Positions 1 to 9,043 of a stretch of 64,000 nucleotides of DNA are shown here, piece after piece. The first letter of the stretch is position 1. Every line of letters starts with the position of its first letter. The stretch is from contig CALFVD010000102.1 of the NCBI GenBank assembly GCA_937928005.1, positions 1-64,000 on the forward strand, written 5' to 3'. The notes below the pieces were generated by a model. It did not search any database, was not told the origin of the DNA, and saw nothing but the letters and a program-made list of their open reading frames with translations. This DNA comes from an uncultured Neomegalonema sp. Its GTDB lineage: Bacteria > Pseudomonadota > Alphaproteobacteria > Rhodobacterales > Rhodobacteraceae. Made by a program: the position numbers and the translations under genes.

Positions 1-760
1 GGCAGGCCTTTGCTGTTTCGATGCGTTTTTCGCAATCCTTGTCGAGCCTGCGGTTGCGCCCGAACCATGCGAAGCTGCGTTCGACAACCCATCGTCGGGG
101 GAGCAGGACGAAGCCTTTGGCATCTTTCGGTCGCTTGACGATTTTGAGGGCGGGGGCGGCTTCCCCGATCAGAGCGTTTTCGAGTTTCTCGCCTGCGTAG
201 CCGCTGTCGGCGAAGAGCTTTTCCAGCCATGGAAACCGGTGGCGCAGACCTTTGAGCGTGACAGCGGCAGCGTCGCGGTCCTGCATATTTGCAGGCCAGA
301 TTTCGCCGACAATCAGATGACCTTCGGTATCCACCACGATCTCCCGCTTGCGACCTTTCACTTTCTTTCCAGCGTCATAGCCCCTCGGTCCGCCGCTTTC
401 CGTGGTTTTGACCGACTGGGTGTCGATAGCCCCGGCGGAAGGGCTGGCCTCGTGTCCGAGTATCTCGCGCGTCTGCATCAGCAGCACATGATTGGCGACG
501 ATCCATGTTCCATCGTCACGCCAGCGGGCGAACCAATGATAGACTGTACTTTTGGGTGGCATGTCGCTTGGAAGCATCCGCCATTGGCAACCAGTGCGCA
601 GTACGTACAGGATCGCGTCCACGATCTGCCGTAACGTCCACTTGCGTGGATCGCCGGAAAGCTGCGGTTCCAGCAGCGTCCACTCCGTATCGGTCAAATC
701 TGATTGATACCTATCCGCCTTGCGCTCATACTTCGAGCGGGTGATTTCAGTCCAAGCCAT
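1..760 (-). CDS. IS5-family transposase (partial, runs off the left edge)
   Basis: This is a DDE transposase that cuts and joins the IS ends. The frame is open from an ATG at 758-760 to base 1, at least 253 codons, with no stop. The N-terminus reads MAWTEITRSKYERKADRYQ, followed by an IS5-type helix-turn-helix (LTDTEWTLLEP; TGCQWRMLP). The catalytic acidic residues are visible: Asp in GAIDTQSVKTTESGG, Asp in LFADSGYAG, and Glu in VVERSFAWFGRNRRLDKDCE. The frame shows no internal break, so the gene may be intact beyond the edge. I read the protein by reverse-complementing the bases. Confidence 0.9.
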   Translation of the reverse strand, partial: MAWTEITRSKYERKADRYQSDLTDTEWTLLEPQLSGDPRKWTLRQIVDAILYVLRTGCQWRMLPSDMPPKSTVYHWFARWRDDGTWIVANHVLLMQTREILGHEASPSAGAIDTQSVKTTESGGPRGYDAGKKVKGRKREIVVDTEGHLIVGEIWPANMQDRDAAAVTLKGLRHRFPWLEKLFADSGYAGEKLENALIGEAAPALKIVKRPKDAKGFVLLPRRWVVERSFAWFGRNRRLDKDCEKRIETAKAC

Positions 761-835
761 ATGATCCTCCAGTTCCAGCAAAACCAGATGAATCACAAAC
801 CACTGAAATCACTCAAACACCTATCGGACAGCCCC
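1..835 (-). mobile_element. IS5-family insertion sequence, cut by the window edge
   Basis: The element is bounded on the right by the terminal sequence GGACAGCCCC (826-835) and contains a transposase reading leftwards off the window. Reading inward the terminus is GGGGCTGTCCGATAGG, typical of IS5-family ends. The two bases after it, TA (836-837), could be the target duplication, but the left end is outside the window, so this cannot be confirmed. The element ends two bases before the start codon of the glycosyltransferase gene at 838. The subgroup is not resolved. Confidence 0.85.
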
Positions 836-837
836 TA

Positions 838-2100
838 ATGTCTCCAAAGATATATATCGACATTTCTGAGCTACATGATCTTGGCCGGAAGAATCGCGAT
901 GTTACGGGTGTGTCGCGTGTGGTGTTAGAGGTTGCGTATGAACTCAGCCAAGACGGGAGAGCGACGCTTGTTTATGCCGATGCTTTCACCCGAAAAATTT
1001 ACTCCATCGATCCATCTGCCTTAGCAGAAGGCAATCTTTATGATCGTCGCAGATTACTCCAATCCCTTGGAAAACCGAGGAAGTATCGTGACCCCGCAAG
1101 GCATCCGCGCGGAAGCATCCGGCGATTGAAGGCCCATTTCGCCAATGCGATCAGTGGAGCGCAAGGGGCATTTGCAAATCACCATGGCACGGCGGTTGGC
1201 CCCGAGGTCGACTTAATGAATGGCTGTATTTTATGCCTAGGATTAATGTCGACAAACCGCCGAACAGTTGAAATTGCCAAGGCTTCGAGCGATTCAGCGA
1301 CATGCATCGTGCTTATTCACGATGTCATGATGCTATTGTCTGATCAAAAGAAGAGCGCACGAGCCGAGTATCATTCACTGGAAGTCTGCAACGAATTGGG
1401 CGTCAAATGGGTGGCCAACTCAGATTTTACAAAAAGCGAAGTCGAACGCTTGGTGCAGAGCGGCCAAGCTCCCCGATCAATGAGTCCGATAGAAACGGTT
1501 CTTCTCGGCCATGAGATGAGAAGCTTAGGCGGCATGGAAAGCTCCACTACTTTGCCCGAAAAGCCCTATCTTCTGTCAGTCGGATCGCTTGATGGCCGAA
1601 AGAATGGTCGTCTTCTCTTCGATGCCATGCTTCAAATCTCAAATCGCAGCGGGTGGAACGTCGTTCCTAATCTTATTGCGGCGGGAAAGCATGATCCACA
1701 GGGCATCAAAGCCGAATTCGACGGCGACGGGGTATTCAAAGACCTTAGACCTTTTGTCCAGTGGGTAGACCAACCTGACCATGCGGCCCTGTATCGACTT
1801 TATAAAAATGCATCGGCGTTAGTTTATCCAAGCCGGTACGAGGGATTTGGCCTCCCCGTTGGCGAGGCGCTGTGGCTCGGCACCCCAGTTTTGGCGTCAA
1901 ATGCAGCTTCTATTCCCGAAGTTGGTAGCGATCTGGTAGAGTATTTTGATACTAATGATGCAAATCACCTTGCCATTTTAATTGAAAAAATAATGTTAGA
2001 TAGGTTTTTCATACAGAATTGGCGCAATAAAATTACAGAAAATCAATCAATATTGCGAGATTGGTCAACTGTTGCCTCTGATCTTATAAGGAAAATTTAA
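838..2100 (+). CDS. GT4-family glycosyltransferase
   Basis: The 420-residue protein should transfer a sugar from a nucleotide donor to a surface glycan such as capsule or exopolysaccharide. The N-terminal segment IYIDISELHDLGRKNRDVTG resembles the first strand of related GT-B enzymes, so the protein looks complete. The C-terminal donor-binding half holds PYLLSVGSLDGRKN (about 243-256) and the family E-x7-E motif, E335 and E343 in YEGFGLPVGEAL. The start codon lies two bases after the IS5 end, so its leader and any ribosome-binding site come from the IS tail; only a weak CGGAC is seen 9 bases upstream. The next gene, facing it, is a Stealth-type enzyme. The acceptor is unknown. Confidence 0.85.
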   Translation: MSPKIYIDISELHDLGRKNRDVTGVSRVVLEVAYELSQDGRATLVYADAFTRKIYSIDPSALAEGNLYDRRRLLQSLGKPRKYRDPARHPRGSIRRLKAHFANAISGAQGAFANHHGTAVGPEVDLMNGCILCLGLMSTNRRTVEIAKASSDSATCIVLIHDVMMLLSDQKKSARAEYHSLEVCNELGVKWVANSDFTKSEVERLVQSGQAPRSMSPIETVLLGHEMRSLGGMESSTTLPEKPYLLSVGSLDGRKNGRLLFDAMLQISNRSGWNVVPNLIAAGKHDPQGIKAEFDGDGVFKDLRPFVQWVDQPDHAALYRLYKNASALVYPSRYEGFGLPVGEALWLGTPVLASNAASIPEVGSDLVEYFDTNDANHLAILIEKIMLDRFFIQNWRNKITENQSILRDWSTVASDLIRKI

Positions 2101-2122
2101 CTATCTGCTATTAAAAAGCTAT

Positions 2123-3115
2123 TTACAAATTAATCAATGATGACGGCAAATATCCATCAAATTTTTTCCTCATATTATCATGCGTCTTTGCCTTCCATTT
2201 CGATGGAAATTGATCAAGGCTTTGGATGCAACCAAATCGCACGCCTTTAGACCATATCGCCTCAAGACGTTTTTTATTTACAGTATTTGGCTTAATATAA
2301 ACACTTTTTTCAAGAGGGAGAAATTCAGCTTGATTTTTCATTATTTCGATATGATTAGCAATACTGATTGGTGAGTATTGTTCATTTGATCGAAATTTAA
2401 AGCGAAGCTGATAGTCTAAAATTTCTTTATTTTCATTAAAAAAATTCTTTAATGTCTTTGATCGAACAATATGAGGGCAATGCCCTACTCTAAAATATTG
2501 ATCCATTCCAATTAATTTGGCAGAGTTTGATTGATTTATTCCAAAAGTATCAATTATCGGTTGATTTCTTAATCTTTTTATCGCAGATTTCAATCCCCAT
2601 GATGGCTTTGATTCTGGATGGGAGAAAAAATTACCTCTTAGGAATGGTTTTTTTCTAGAGGATATGAAATCTTCTATCTTTATGTCTTCTAAAAGAAATA
2701 CATCATCATTAAAATACAGGAAAAAATCTGAAATTCCATTAATATTACAGATTAAAGACTCTATTGATAGAGAATTAAATGTAGGGTAGTATTGGTTTTT
2801 CATACCGAAAATATCTTTATGATCAACAATTTTTATTGTACCGTCAGCACAAATCCCCTGAGATTGAAAATCATCTAAAAATTCCGGCACCTGATTATCA
2901 GTAACAACATATATTTTTTTTATAAATGGAGCATGCTTTAATATTGATGCAATACAGTAATAAATTTCACCATTATCTTCAAATCTAGTTGACTCCGCTC
3001 CAGTTTTTACTTCTACACTAGTCATTTTTTGACTAGACATTGCTTGAAGACGCTTTTCCCTGTGCAAGCGTTCGGAGCCATCCACCCAAGTTATAACTGC
3101 ATCTATAGTCGACAA
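2123..3115 (-). CDS. Stealth-family capsular polysaccharide phosphotransferase
   Basis: Stealth proteins transfer sugar 1-phosphate units to build phosphodiester-linked surface polysaccharide. Conserved region 1 is IDAVITWVDGSE (residues 3-14), region 2 holds DNGEIYYCIASILK (about 47-60), IYVVTDN and YFNDDVFLL (about 134-142), and a region-3-like GHCPHIV follows near 211. I chose the TTG at 3113-3115 (330 residues) because GAGGTG lies 7 bases upstream and the protein then begins directly with region 1; another TTG at 3128-3130 would add five residues. The gene is visibly AT-rich, unlike the GC-rich core genes, which suggests transfer. It converges on the GT4 gene with 22 bases between them, so the two are not one transcript. 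Confidence 0.85.
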   Translation of the reverse strand: MSTIDAVITWVDGSERLHREKRLQAMSSQKMTSVEVKTGAESTRFEDNGEIYYCIASILKHAPFIKKIYVVTDNQVPEFLDDFQSQGICADGTIKIVDHKDIFGMKNQYYPTFNSLSIESLICNINGISDFFLYFNDDVFLLEDIKIEDFISSRKKPFLRGNFFSHPESKPSWGLKSAIKRLRNQPIIDTFGINQSNSAKLIGMDQYFRVGHCPHIVRSKTLKNFFNENKEILDYQLRFKFRSNEQYSPISIANHIEIMKNQAEFLPLEKSVYIKPNTVNKKRLEAIWSKGVRFGCIQSLDQFPSKWKAKTHDNMRKKFDGYLPSSLINL

Positions 3116-3781
3116 TTTAGTGCACCTCAAAAATCAGTGTCGTGCACACTTCGCTAGGGTGATCTGATTAGGATCAAGAAGCGCAATTGCACATCGCCGC
3201 GCAGGTTCCAATATCACGAGGTAGATGAGGCAATTCGCATTACCTCAACGAGTGTACACCTAAGGCACTCTTTTTATTCGGTGCTTGCTCCATTTTCAAG
3301 CGCCCCAGAACGTGGCTGCATCGAAATCTCCTTAAGGCTGTATATCACTCTATCTGGAGCAGATTTCCATGCTTCATTGATCCAAAAGTGTCAAATTTCA
3401 CACGAGTCTGGATGGAAAATCTGATTAAATAAACGCACAAATCGCAGTATACGTCAGGCTTTTGGTGCCCACCCTCAAAAAATCGATCTCAATAGTGGCG
3501 CTTCCTCTTTGTATTTGGCTTATTTAAAACGTTTAAATTCAGCGATTCGACCGACCGTCATGGGGTAATTTGTCTTTTATTTCGTCCAAAACCCACCACT
3601 TCGACTGCGCGCTGAAGTTAGTAGACACCAGCAGCTTACGTCAGCTTCCCCTAGTTAAAAATTCGTCAATTCACTTTTTCGTCAGAAAAATTCAAAGCAT
3701 TGTTATGTGGAACACCTGAATAAACGAGCTAGCTCAGGTGCTATCTCCACAGTTCATTACCAGCATAAACGAGGAAGCAAT
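3116..3781. other. Long AT-rich intergenic leader upstream of the CHRD/RTX gene
   Basis: No convincing gene is seen in about 660 bases. A GTG at 3707 opens a 25-codon in-frame extension of the downstream gene, but the ATG at 3782 has the much better ribosome-binding site GAGGAAGC, so the extension is probably leader. The leader contains an inverted repeat, CACCTGA (3713-3719) and TCAGGTG (3734-3740), about 40 bases before the start. The region should hold divergent promoters for the Stealth gene and the CHRD gene; I could not choose one by eye. Confidence 0.5.
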
Positions 3782-6700
3782 ATGACGATCACTCCGCCAA
3801 ACGCTGATTTCAGCGATATTGACGTACCTGTTACGGTAGATCTTGTGGCAGATACCGCCACCCGCGAAGCGGGTTTTAGTCTTTCATCTGATGATCAGCC
3901 CTTAGCATCGCTGACAACAGCCCAAACGGCTGCGGAGCTTGTAATAGAAGCGATTAATGATCGCCTCTATTATAACATTCACACAAACGATTTTAATGGC
4001 GGAGAAATTCGCGGCCAGCTTCTTCTGCAATCGGACACAACTGATAGCATGACGGGCGTTCGCACTATCACGCTGTCGGGTCCATTGGATGCAAGCCAAG
4101 AGCCCGGCCCTATATCCGACTCGCTTGCAACGGGAACCGGCACGGTCGTCATTACGGTCGACGGTGGCGCGGTCACTTACAGCAGTGATTTGACGGTATC
4201 GGGTCTTGCTACGTCTGACTTAATGCCTGTGGCGGGCGTGAGCGCCATCCACTTGCACAACGCGGCGGCGGGTGCGAACGGCCCTGTCATTACCGACCTT
4301 GTTCAAGATGCGGGCGGCGATATAAACGGCGAGGTCGCTGCACCGGCTGGTGATACAGGTGATGGCAATGTCTTTGTCGAAGACGGCACAACAGGCTTTT
4401 CGATCTCGTCTGCAGGCCAGCCTCTGGCCTCGTTGACGACCACTCAAACGGCTGCGGAGCTTGTAATAGAAGCGATTAATGATCGCCTCTACTACAACAT
4501 CCACACCAATGATTTTAACGGTGGTGAAATCCGTGGTCAGCTTCTGCTGCAATCAGACGAAACTGACAGCGCAACGGGCATTCGCACCATCACGCTGGCG
4601 GGCCCACTGGATGCAAGCCAAGAACCCGGCCCAACGTCGGATTCACTCGCGACTGGTGAAGGTACGGTCGTCATTACGGTTGACGGTGATTCAATCACCT
4701 ATAGCAGTGATTTATCGGTTACAGGCATTGCACCGTCTGACTTGCTGCCTGTGGCGGGCGTCAGCTCGATCCACTTGCACAACGCGGCGGCGGGTGCGAA
4801 CGGTCCTGTCATTACCGACCTAATCCAAGATGCAGGCGGCGATGTAAACGGCGACGTTGCTCCTGCGGCTGGTGATACTGGCGACGGCAACGTCTTTGAC
4901 GAAAACATCGAAAATCTCGACGTCGCAGGCGTGCTGAACGTTACCGGCTCTAACGATGGTGACATGATTTCCGGCGATGGAGCAGCAAACAATCTGCTTG
5001 GCCTTGATGGAGATGATGTCCTGTTGGGCCTCGGTGGAGCAGACACCCTTACAGGCGGTGCTGGCGACGATCTTCTTGCTGGCGGTGGCGGCACGGACGT
5101 CATTGACGGCGGAGCGGGGATTGATACCAATAGCTTCCAAGGCATTGGCCTCGGCGTTGAGGCAACCTTAGCCGCTGATGGTACTGGGACGGCGGCCTAT
5201 GGAAATGTGAACGAGACTTTCTCGGGCATTGAAAACCTGACCGGCAGCTCGAATGACGACACGTTGATTGCAACGGGTGCGGCGTCGAATACAATTTCCG
5301 GCGGCGATGGCGATGACTTCATTGCTGGCGGTGGTGGTACGGATGTACTGGATGGCGGCAATGGTATTGATACCAACAGCTTCCAGGGCATCGGTTTCGA
5401 TGTGGTTGCGAATCTAGGCAACGGCACAGCCTCTTATCAGACGCCAAATGGCACGGTCTTTGAGAACTTCTCGAACTTTGAAAATCTCGATGGTTCGGCC
5501 AATGACGACATTCTGACGGGCAACGGTGACGCGAACGTTCTTTCCGGTAATGACGGAAATGACGAGCTGAACGGTGGCGGCGGAAACGACACGCTGAACG
5601 GCGGCGCAGGCGATGATATTCTTGCTGGCGGCGGCGGCACGGACAGCATTGATGGCGGTGACGGTATCGACACCAATAGCTTCCAAGGCATTGGCGCTGA
5701 CGTTACCGCAACGATCAATGATGATGGGACGGGGACGGCGGCCTATGCGGCGGTTAACGAAACCTTCTCCAACATCGAAAACTTGGTCGGTTCGGATAAC
5801 AACGACACGCTGACCGGTAACTCTAGCGCAAACCTCCTCGCAGGGGGTGCAGGCAATGACACGATCAACGGCGGTGCCGGAGACGATATCATTCGCGGCG
5901 ACGCTATCGGTGATGGCGAAGCAATTACGGTTTCGGTTACGAACACATTGGGCGAGGGAGGTACGTTCCTCACGCCAGTTTGGTTCGGTTTCCATGATGG
6001 GGCTGAATTCGACCTCTTCACAGCAGGTGAAGCGTCAAGCCTCGGCCTTGAGCGTCTTGCAGAAGACGGCGTCGTCACAGGCATCGCAGCCGAGTTCAAC
6101 CAGCAGGTTGGGGATAACGGTGTCGATTCCACGGTCTTTGGCTTTGATGGTGCGCCGGGTCCAATTGATCCCGGTGAAACGGCAAGCTTCACGATCAACG
6201 TCAATCCAGATCAAGTAGGCCGGGGCTTCTTTACCTGGGCATCCATGATCATCGCGTCGAACGATGCATTCCTTGCTGTACCAGATGATGCACTTGCCGA
6301 TCCTATCTTTGATGAGAATGGCGACTTCATCGGCCCACTGACAATCCAGCGCTTCGGCACCGATGTTCTGGATGCGGGTACGGAAGTGAATACCGAGCTT
6401 GATGCGGCCTTCATCAACCAGATGGGTCCAGATACGGGCGAAGTCGAGAACGGTGTCGTCGGCACGCATGAAGGCTTTATCGGCTCCGTAGGAAACCCCG
6501 AAGGCACATCGATCATTCTGGGCGGCACTTCAGCGGCTGGCACGACCTTTACCGAAGAAGCAGACTTCACGCGCAATGGCGGTGCAGAGCAATTGCTGGA
6601 GATCGTGATTGATCGTGCAGTAGGTGGTAATGACGTACTGGACGGTGGCGCTGGCAATGACACGATTGAAGGCGGTAGTGGCGACGACACGCTAATCGGC

Positions 6701-8200
6701 GGTCTGGGCGCTGATGTGCTTGATGGTGGTGAAGGCATTGATACCGCAGACTTCAGCGATATCGATGTTCCTGTAACCGTTGTTCTCGACGAGAACGGCA
6801 ACGGCACGGCGACCCGCGAAACCGGCTTCTCGATCTCATCTACAGGTCAACCTCTGGCCTCGTTGACGACAAATCAGACGGCTGCGGAGCTTGTGGATGA
6901 AGCGGTGGCGGGCAACCTCTACTACAACATTCACACCAACGACTTTAACGGTGGTGAAATCCGTGGCCAGCTTCTGCTGCAATCGGATGAAACTGACAGC
7001 GCGACGGGCATTCGCACCATCACGCTGGCGGGTCCACTGGATGCAAGCCAAGAGCCTGGCCCGACGTCGGATTCGCTCGCGACCGGTGAAGGCACGGTCG
7101 TCATTACAGTTGATGGTAGCTCAGTTACCTACAGCAGTGATTTGACGGTATCGGGTCTTGCAACATCTGATCTGTTGCCTGTTGCTGGTGTCAGCGCAAT
7201 CCACTTGCACAACGCGGCAGCAGGTGCGAACGGTCCTGTCATTACCGACTTGGTCCAAGATGCAGGCGGCGACATCAACGGCAACACGGCAGGTGCTGGT
7301 GATACCGGCGACGGCAATGTCTTTGCCGAGACCACCGAAACCGATCAGCTTATCAGCATTGAGAACGTCATTCTCGCTCCTGAGATTCAGGTGGTTGAAG
7401 GAACGATTGCGGGCGTGCCGGGTATCTTCAATGGTCAGACGTTCAACGATCTTGATGATGGTGATCAGTTCGTCTTCAACGGTCAGGCACCATTCTCAAC
7501 GGCGGCAATTGCAGTCGACGGCCAGAATGTTACGGTTCCGGGCGCTACCTTCACGGTAGATGGCAACCTTGAGGAGGGTAACTTCCTCGCGGCAACCAAT
7601 GACGGCGCCAACACGACGGTCGAATTCGTTGACGAGCTTCTTGGTGATGGCCTCGATCTCATCGAGGGACAAGCTGTTAATGCTGCCGAAATCGACGGAA
7701 TTTCCTTCGCGGAATTCATCGGCGGCAATGGATCGGCTACCGATGGGACTGACTTCACCGTAACGTTGGATAACTCAACGTCCGGGTTCCAGAACTCGTT
7801 CGGCGTGTTTGTGTTCGATCAAGCATCGGGTCAGGCATCCGATGTCCAGATTGTTGCAGACAACGCGCAAAACGGTGGGAACATTACTGTCAATGATGTC
7901 GCCGCCGGTCAGCAGCTTGGCTTCTTCGTCATTCAGGACGGCGCAGGCGACGCGTTTAACTTTACAGGCGGGTCCCTTGCCGAATTGTCAGCGGCTTCGG
8001 GTTCGGAGGTCTTCCAGTCCATTGACGCAAGCGCGAACTCGGACGGCTTGGAACACTTCCTATCGGGATCAATTGATGGCGGCGGCGCACTGCGCGTCGG
8101 TGTCGAAGACCTTACCGGTCTCGGCGATTCCGACTTCCAGGATGTTGTCTTCACCGTTGCACGGACCGAAGATTTTGATGATGTAATGCTCATCGCATAA
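3782..8200 (+). CDS. Giant secreted CHRD / RTX / Spondin_N / DUF4114 protein
   Basis: The 1472-residue protein is probably exported by a type I system, since it has RTX repeats and no Sec signal peptide. Order: a CHRD tail (about 8-85); a CHRD core plus tail (94-257, core HLHNAAAGANGPVITDL and tail YYNIHTNDFNGGEIRGQL); a second CHRD core (268-373); RTX calcium-binding nonapeptides (about 400-705, e.g. GGAGDDLLAGGGG); a Spondin_N domain (about 713-945, FLTPVWFGFHDG and ASMIIASNDAF); more RTX (948-987); a third CHRD copy (988-1184); and a DUF4114-like end (EDLTGLGDSDFQDVVFTV). The ATG at 3782 follows GAGGAAGC. The N-terminus starts mid-repeat: residues 8-85 match 988-1070. A calcium-stabilised surface or matrix role is inference. 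No T1SS genes lie in the window. Confidence 0.85.
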   Translation: MTITPPNADFSDIDVPVTVDLVADTATREAGFSLSSDDQPLASLTTAQTAAELVIEAINDRLYYNIHTNDFNGGEIRGQLLLQSDTTDSMTGVRTITLSGPLDASQEPGPISDSLATGTGTVVITVDGGAVTYSSDLTVSGLATSDLMPVAGVSAIHLHNAAAGANGPVITDLVQDAGGDINGEVAAPAGDTGDGNVFVEDGTTGFSISSAGQPLASLTTTQTAAELVIEAINDRLYYNIHTNDFNGGEIRGQLLLQSDETDSATGIRTITLAGPLDASQEPGPTSDSLATGEGTVVITVDGDSITYSSDLSVTGIAPSDLLPVAGVSSIHLHNAAAGANGPVITDLIQDAGGDVNGDVAPAAGDTGDGNVFDENIENLDVAGVLNVTGSNDGDMISGDGAANNLLGLDGDDVLLGLGGADTLTGGAGDDLLAGGGGTDVIDGGAGIDTNSFQGIGLGVEATLAADGTGTAAYGNVNETFSGIENLTGSSNDDTLIATGAASNTISGGDGDDFIAGGGGTDVLDGGNGIDTNSFQGIGFDVVANLGNGTASYQTPNGTVFENFSNFENLDGSANDDILTGNGDANVLSGNDGNDELNGGGGNDTLNGGAGDDILAGGGGTDSIDGGDGIDTNSFQGIGADVTATINDDGTGTAAYAAVNETFSNIENLVGSDNNDTLTGNSSANLLAGGAGNDTINGGAGDDIIRGDAIGDGEAITVSVTNTLGEGGTFLTPVWFGFHDGAEFDLFTAGEASSLGLERLAEDGVVTGIAAEFNQQVGDNGVDSTVFGFDGAPGPIDPGETASFTINVNPDQVGRGFFTWASMIIASNDAFLAVPDDALADPIFDENGDFIGPLTIQRFGTDVLDAGTEVNTELDAAFINQMGPDTGEVENGVVGTHEGFIGSVGNPEGTSIILGGTSAAGTTFTEEADFTRNGGAEQLLEIVIDRAVGGNDVLDGGAGNDTIEGGSGDDTLIGGLGADVLDGGEGIDTADFSDIDVPVTVVLDENGNGTATRETGFSISSTGQPLASLTTNQTAAELVDEAVAGNLYYNIHTNDFNGGEIRGQLLLQSDETDSATGIRTITLAGPLDASQEPGPTSDSLATGEGTVVITVDGSSVTYSSDLTVSGLATSDLLPVAGVSAIHLHNAAAGANGPVITDLVQDAGGDINGNTAGAGDTGDGNVFAETTETDQLISIENVILAPEIQVVEGTIAGVPGIFNGQTFNDLDDGDQFVFNGQAPFSTAAIAVDGQNVTVPGATFTVDGNLEEGNFLAATNDGANTTVEFVDELLGDGLDLIEGQAVNAAEIDGISFAEFIGGNGSATDGTDFTVTLDNSTSGFQNSFGVFVFDQASGQASDVQIVADNAQNGGNITVNDVAAGQQLGFFVIQDGAGDAFNFTGGSLAELSAASGSEVFQSIDASANSDGLEHFLSGSIDGGGALRVGVEDLTGLGDSDFQDVVFTVARTEDFDDVMLIA
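3803..4381 (+). repeat. CHRD repeat unit A
   Basis: First of three near-identical long direct repeats within the gene. It encodes FSDIDVPVTV, then the NIHTNDFNGGEIRGQL tail, then the CHRD core ending DGNVF. It is the most diverged of the three at its 5' end, where the linker DENGNG present in unit C is missing. Confidence 0.85.
4391..4906 (+). repeat. CHRD repeat unit B
   Basis: Second direct repeat, from TTGFSISSAGQPLASLTT through the CHRD core to DGNVFDEN. At the DNA level long stretches match units A and C, for example the run coding for NIHTNDFNGGEIRGQL. It lacks the FSDIDVPVTV head found in A and C. Confidence 0.85.
6743..7333 (+). repeat. CHRD repeat unit C
   Basis: Third direct repeat, about 1.8 kb after unit B and separated from it by the RTX and Spondin_N segments. 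It begins inside an RTX unit (GIDTADFSDIDVPVTV), which is the only copy with its natural upstream context. Unit A starts at the same point, so A is probably derived from C or from a lost sister copy. Confidence 0.85.
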
Positions 8201-8226
8201 TCAACGGCACCCATTGCGATTACAGA

Positions 8227-8256
8227 AACCCGGCCATGTTTGGCCGGGTTTTTTTG
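8227..8256 (+). terminator. Rho-independent terminator of the CHRD/RTX gene
   Basis: A perfect 10-bp stem AACCCGGCCA / TGGCCGGGTT with loop TGTT is followed by a run of T, 26 bases after the stop codon. Confidence 0.93.
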
Positions 8257-8343
8257 TACTCGCGCTTACTGTCATCTGCGTATTTGTTGAATCAAGTTTC
8301 CCACCTATAACTTGCAGCCTCCAGCGTATAAAGGACGTCATCC

Positions 8344-8820
8344 ATGACTGCCGAAGCCCCCCGCCATCCATTGCCACCCTTTACCCGCGAGAGCGCAATC
8401 GAAAAGGTCCGCCTAGCGGAAGATGGATGGAATAGCCGCGATGCGGCAAAGGTTACGCTGGCCTATACACCGGACAGCCAATGGCGCAACCGGGCCGAAT
8501 TCCCACAGGGCCGCAAGCAGATCGAGGAATTCCTAACCCGTAAATGGGACAAGGAACTCGATTACCGCCTCATCAAGGAATTATGGGCCTACGACGGCAA
8601 CCGTATCGCAGTACGCTACGCCTATGAATACCACGACGACAGCGGTAACTGGTTCCGCGCCTATGGCAACGAAAACTGGGAGTTCGACGAAAACGGCTAC
8701 ATGGCGTACCGCCATTCCAGCATCAACGAATTGCCGATCAAAGAGAAAGATCGCAAATTTCACTGGCCGCTTGGACGCCGCCCTGACGACCACCCTGACC
8801 TTAGCGATTTTGGCTTTTGA
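8344..8820 (+). CDS. DUF1348 family protein (NTF2/SnoaL-like fold)
   Basis: A 158-residue cytoplasmic protein of the DUF1348 family, which has the NTF2-like fold. The family pattern is clear: [16 protein letters not shown] near the N-terminus, [17 protein letters not shown] in the middle, and [18 protein letters not shown] followed by INELPI near the end. AAGGAC lies about 10 bases before the ATG. It is a single gene between a strong terminator and trpB. The biochemical role of the family is not established. Confidence 0.9.
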   Translation: MTAEAPRHPLPPFTRESAIEKVRLAEDGWNSRDAAKVTLAYTPDSQWRNRAEFPQGRKQIEEFLTRKWDKELDYRLIKELWAYDGNRIAVRYAYEYHDDSGNWFRAYGNENWEFDENGYMAYRHSSINELPIKEKDRKFHWPLGRRPDDHPDLSDFGF

Positions 8821-9016
8821 CCCCCAAAAACACCTAAGCAGGCTTTCAGAAAAATGGCCTCCGGTTTGCGGTTAAAAAACCTGCAAAAACAAGGAACCTA
8901 AGCGGAGCATTTATTGGCATAGCCAAGAATTTCTGCTTGGGCGTGAAAACGGTTCCGTTTCGCGGCAATCCGCATTATGCCCGATACTTGCCAGATTATA
9001 CGGCGAGCGGCCATGC

Positions 9017-9036
9017 CCTCGCCCCGCCTTGCGAGG
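9017..9036 (+). promoter_or_regulatory. Hairpin over the trpB ribosome-binding site
   Basis: CCTCGC (9017-9022) pairs with GCGAGG (9031-9036). The second arm contains the GAGG expected to serve as ribosome-binding site for the trpB ATG at 9044. This could dampen translation. No Trp-rich leader peptide is seen in the 220 bases upstream, so classical attenuation is not supported. Confidence 0.4.
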
Positions 9037-9043
9037 ATCGCCC

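Noticed and set aside
4220-6807. Several minus-strand frames of 100-198 codons inside the CHRD/RTX gene
   Set aside because: They recur at the same place in each DNA repeat and mirror the Asp/Gly-rich coding strand as Pro/Ser/Val-rich shadows.
8821-9043. trp attenuator or leader peptide
   Set aside because: No short ORF with tandem Trp codons and no terminator/antiterminator pair is visible before trpB.
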